This document shows positions 61,105 through 64,000 of a stretch of DNA of 64,000 bases, piece after piece. Location of the stretch: NCBI GenBank assembly GCA_947564305.1, contig CANOBT010000004.1:1-64000 (forward strand), given 5' to 3'. Each line of letters opens with the position of its first letter. Position 1 is the stretch's first letter. The notes under the pieces are model-generated. The model was not told the origin of the DNA, made no database searches, and was given only the letters and a program-made list of their open reading frames with translations. A program made the translations under genes and the position numbers. Source of the DNA: an uncultured Lachnospiraceae bacterium. GTDB lineage: Bacteria; Bacillota_A; Clostridia; Lachnospirales; Lachnospiraceae.

Positions 61105-62142
61105 TTATGCCCTTGCCGCTAAAGACAGATACCTTCCCAACAGATATTCTCCTGAAACATTTGTCATTTTCGATATCTGCTGCAGGAAAAAACTCATCTG
61201 CAGATTTTGGTTTGCCTGAAGCTTTTCTGTAATGGATGCAAGAAAGTTCTTTTTATTAGAAGTATCTGCCCCTGCAAATGTAGAATCCAGTTCCACTTTT
61301 TGAAGCTGTTCATACTTTTTATTCCTGCTCTTATTATAATCCGATTTATTTGCTGCTATCAGAGAAATATTTTTCATCGCCCAACGGAGCAAAAAGAACG
61401 AGGCATCTATTTTATTTCCATCCGAAGATTCCATCATGTTTTTGTAAGCAGCATAGTCTTTTGGAGATTCCCTCTCCATAGAAAAAAGCGCTTCATCGCC
61501 AATGCCCTCATGCACATAGCCATATCCATCTATGCAGACAGCATGTTTCACATTGTATTCCATCTCGCAGGCACTGACACGTGTTCCGGCTGTACCAATC
61601 CTGGCAATGGAGCGTATCGCCTCCATGAAAGATGCCTTTGACTTGTCATCCAGAAAATTATCCGCCAGATACTGCGCCTTCTCCACTCCCAGTCCGATAA
61701 GAGCCAGCCGGTCTGACTCCTCAAGGCCGTGTACGTCATGCCGGAGCAAGTCATATCGGATAATCTCATATACATTGTCTTTTAATTCCTCACTTTTTCC
61801 CTGTAAGGCGCCTACAATTGCATTGTCAATCCTGGCATAACCGGTATAATACGGAATGATCTGGTGGCGAATCATACTGATGGAATCCGCCCTCTGGGTA
61901 TTGATTGAATCCGCCCCCTGCGGATTCGCGGAATCTGGTCTTTGGACGCCCGCAGCCGAAGACTCTGCAGCAGTACCGGAAGAAGTTATATGTTCAATCG
62001 CCAACATTTTCTCATTCATCGGCTTTGCCGAAGCAAAATTTTTCTTTATATTCTCCATCTGCGCTGCAGAAATACTCTCAGCCCACGGGGTAATCTCTCT
62101 TTGAAATTCAACGTTGGAACGGTAACAAGTGCATCCATTCAT
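61105..62142 (-). CDS. protein of unknown function
   Basis: 345 residues, soluble, no signal peptide or membrane helix. The N-terminal third is Ser/Ala-rich and contains repeated short units (GADSINT, RADSISM, after PDSANPQ). From about residue 95 the protein looks folded and helical (YYTGYARIDNAIVGALQGKSEELKDNVYEIIRYDLLRHDV, HAVCIDGYGYVHEGIGDEALFSM). The C-terminus is a Lys/Gln-rich helix region. AAAGGAGGA precedes the ATG. I do not recognise a family. It lies between pepT (convergent) and the AAA-ATPase gene. Confidence 0.65.
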   Translation of the reverse strand: MNGCTCYRSNVEFQREITPWAESISAAQMENIKKNFASAKPMNEKMLAIEHITSSGTAAESSAAGVQRPDSANPQGADSINTQRADSISMIRHQIIPYYTGYARIDNAIVGALQGKSEELKDNVYEIIRYDLLRHDVHGLEESDRLALIGLGVEKAQYLADNFLDDKSKASFMEAIRSIARIGTAGTRVSACEMEYNVKHAVCIDGYGYVHEGIGDEALFSMERESPKDYAAYKNMMESSDGNKIDASFFLLRWAMKNISLIAANKSDYNKSRNKKYEQLQKVELDSTFAGADTSNKKNFLASITEKLQANQNLQMSFFLQQISKMTNVSGEYLLGRYLSLAARA

Positions 62143-62276
62143 AAAACAATATCCTCCTTTTGAAATTGAGTCAGGAGTTGTTTCGATTCTTACAGCTCGT
62201 TATTTTCTAACAATTCCTTATTATAACTATCGGATAAAATGGGATTCTCATAATCATCTATCCCAAAAACAACTTT

Positions 62277-63923
62277 TTATCTTGAAAGCGCCTCTACTTT
62301 ACAGGCGTGCTTTTTGGTTTTCTTATCATAGCTGATGCCAACCGCCAGAATCCGTCCTGTATATTTGGGCTTTTCCGCGAGCTTTCCCTGAAAGCGAAGT
62401 GCATACTTCTTCTCTTTAATCTGCTGAATCGCGTTTTCGGGCGTGCTGTCAATCTTTAATTCAAGAATCAATGCATCTGCATTTTTACGCTCAGGATAGA
62501 AAATAAAATCCACAAATCCTTCGCCGGCCTTATCTTCCCGTTCCACACGGTAAAAGTCCCGCGCTGACAAATACACCAGATTGACAACTGCCGATAATTC
62601 AATTTCATTATTATAAGCTAAAATCGGGGATTCCGTATCATGTGCAAATTGCAGGATGTCGGCCATTTCCTCCGTATTCCCCGCAAGTGTCGCGGATAAC
62701 ATCTTTTTTGAAGCATTCGCAAGATTGTAAATATATCCCAAAGATTTTTCACGCTTCATCATGGAAGCAAAACTGTCCATCAGCTCTTTATTCGGTATGG
62801 ACACTCGCCCGTCTTTATAGGTAAGAAGCCCATAAACAACCATAGCGGAATAAATCTCATCCTTTGTATCAAGCTGCATAGAAGTCGCGGCATATTCGTT
62901 CATATCCGCAGGGATCGCCTCACCGGAAAACAACAGCGGCAGGTCATTCTGTATATCCTCCACATTACCCTTGATATAACCAAATATTGAATCATAGGTT
63001 CCTGAACTGGTCCAGTAGCTTCTCAATTGATGATCTGTCAGGGCATATACAATTGAACGCGGGTTATACATCTGCTCTCCGCCGGCAGTGTAATATCCGT
63101 CGTACCACACACGCAGGTCGTCGCGTGTAAAGCAAATCTCATCCGAAGTCCGCTGATAAACCGCATAAAGCCTGTCAACCTCAGCATTCGAAAACCCAAA
63201 ATATTGGCTGAAACGCTGGGAACCGGCCATACTGTATTCCGCAAACATATTGAGTTCAGAACCATCAGAATATTTGGCGATAGGCAGGATTCCGGTCATA
63301 TAGACAAGTTCTGCGTAGATTTTATCCTTTAATAGTGATTTCAGAAAAAGCAAATATGCTTTTTTGTCAGATTCCGTAATAAAATCCATATGAAATACCG
63401 CATCCCATTCATCCATGACAAAGACAAAACGCAGGCCAGTTTTTTGATAAAGTGCGGTCAAAATATCCCATACGGACTGTTTTGTATTGATTCCATACTC
63501 CGGGAATTTTTCAGCCAGGTCATTTTTTAACCCTTGTAGAATACGGGTGATATAAGCGCTGTAGGAATGGCAATTTTCCGGCATTTCACTGAAATCTATA
63601 TAGATGATATCGTGCTGGTTTAAATGTTGAAGTCCGTCTTCGCATCCATCCCTTTTCAACTTTTCAAGGACTTGCGGCGATGCAATCTTAAGCTTACGGA
63701 ATATTTCACCTGCATCTGCTGTTTTTCCAAAAAAAGCCCCCACCATATTTGCCATGACACTTTTCCCAAACCGGCGGGGTCGGGTGATACAAAAGAAACG
63801 CTGGCTCGTTCCAAGGGCAGGGATGAGCTCGGCAATCAGAGCGGTTTTATCTACAAAGTATTTTTCTGATACAGCCGCTTTGTATGAATCAAATGGAATC
63901 CTGCTGTTTAAAAATATGCCCAT
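62277..63923 (-). CDS. AAA-ATPase-like protein with C-terminal PD-(D/E)XK nuclease fold
   Basis: 548 residues. N-terminal AAA-ATPase_like domain (PF09820 type): YFVDKTALIAELI, a P-loop variant ITRPRRFGKSVMANMV (about 45-60) and Walker B-like FVFVMDEWDAVF. The C-terminal DUF1703-type PD-(D/E)XK domain (about 450-535): FVDFIFYPE, ALILELKIDSTPENAIQQIKEKKYA. The family is greatly expanded in gut Clostridia and Bacteroidetes; its function is unknown, though a role in mobile DNA or defence is often guessed. The end is intact. GGAAGGGAG precedes the ATG. Confidence 0.85.
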   Translation of the reverse strand: MGIFLNSRIPFDSYKAAVSEKYFVDKTALIAELIPALGTSQRFFCITRPRRFGKSVMANMVGAFFGKTADAGEIFRKLKIASPQVLEKLKRDGCEDGLQHLNQHDIIYIDFSEMPENCHSYSAYITRILQGLKNDLAEKFPEYGINTKQSVWDILTALYQKTGLRFVFVMDEWDAVFHMDFITESDKKAYLLFLKSLLKDKIYAELVYMTGILPIAKYSDGSELNMFAEYSMAGSQRFSQYFGFSNAEVDRLYAVYQRTSDEICFTRDDLRVWYDGYYTAGGEQMYNPRSIVYALTDHQLRSYWTSSGTYDSIFGYIKGNVEDIQNDLPLLFSGEAIPADMNEYAATSMQLDTKDEIYSAMVVYGLLTYKDGRVSIPNKELMDSFASMMKREKSLGYIYNLANASKKMLSATLAGNTEEMADILQFAHDTESPILAYNNEIELSAVVNLVYLSARDFYRVEREDKAGEGFVDFIFYPERKNADALILELKIDSTPENAIQQIKEKKYALRFQGKLAEKPKYTGRILAVGISYDKKTKKHACKVEALSR

Positions 63924-63939
63924 ATCTGCAGCTCCCTTC

Positions 63940-64000
63940 CTATTTTCTATTCATATTGTCCCATGTTCTTCTTATTTTTTCAAGCATTACTTCTCTGCCA
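63940..64000 (-). CDS. possible 3' end of an upstream gene
   Basis: On the minus strand a frame enters from the window edge and stops at 63940, reading ...GREVMLEKIRRTWDNMNRK. It ends 17 bases before the AAA-ATPase start, so it could be the tail of a cotranscribed gene. Too short to identify, and chance cannot be excluded. Confidence 0.3.
   Translation of the reverse strand, partial: GREVMLEKIRRTWDNMNRK

Overview
The window looks like chromosomal DNA of an anaerobic gut Firmicute, most likely Lachnospiraceae (Blautia/Ruminococcus/Dorea-like). Pointers are the strong AAGGAGG-type ribosome binding sites, a YesM/YesN two-component pair, glycyl-radical chemistry, a GH31 enzyme very like the Blautia obeum alpha-glucosidase, and an ECF sigma factor paired with a DUF4179-type membrane protein. 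No rRNA, tRNA or CRISPR array was seen.

Layout: (1) 1-7.7 kb, minus strand: truncated tilS, then an apparent operon ribD - thioredoxin-like lipoprotein - PfkB sugar kinase - larB - larC - larE (nickel-pincer cofactor synthesis, no larA here), and a glucosaminidase. (2) 7.8-16.4 kb: YesM/YesN two-component system divergent from a four-gene sugar ABC transporter with two different permeases, separated by a 59-bp tandem repeat built of two hairpins. (3) 16.4-21.6 kb: small accessory zone with an intron-like scrap, an apparently decayed type I toxin-antitoxin locus, hipBA, an ECF sigma/DUF4179 pair with an ECF-type promoter, and a RelB/PIN toxin-antitoxin pair with a clipped toxin. (4) 21.6-37.9 kb, minus strand: a complete glycyl-radical-enzyme bacterial microcompartment (BMC) locus of the fucose/rhamnose 1,2-propanediol type. 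(5) 37.9-47.3 kb: a PIN pair, a ferritin-like protein, a PHP phosphoesterase, a MarR/alcohol/aldehyde dehydrogenase operon, a chemotaxis receptor and a sodium symporter. (6) 47.5-64 kb: GH31, a prepilin peptidase, a LuxR-type membrane regulator, a GH5 lipoprotein, a RR-HK-ABC-permease module, cysK, pepT, an unrecognised protein and an AAA-ATPase/nuclease-fold protein.

The BMC locus is the centrepiece. Fuculose/rhamnulose-1-phosphate aldolase would release lactaldehyde inside the shell. An encapsulated MDR dehydrogenase could reduce it to 1,2-propanediol. The B12-independent diol dehydratase (glycyl radical enzyme plus activase) gives propanal. PduP-type CoA-acylating dehydrogenase and PduL convert this to propionyl-phosphate, while a PduQ-type dehydrogenase makes propanol. 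PduS/PduT offer an electron path through the shell. The shell is one BMC-P, one BMC-T and six BMC-H genes. Five enzymes carry the same amphipathic encapsulation helix. One BMC-H has a Lys/Ala-rich N-terminal extension plus a perfect internal ribosome binding site at the canonical start, so it may make two products. Three good sigma-A promoters split the locus into at least three transcription units, two with candidate operators; a DeoR regulator sits inside it.

All assignments rest on reading motifs by eye; no database search was run.
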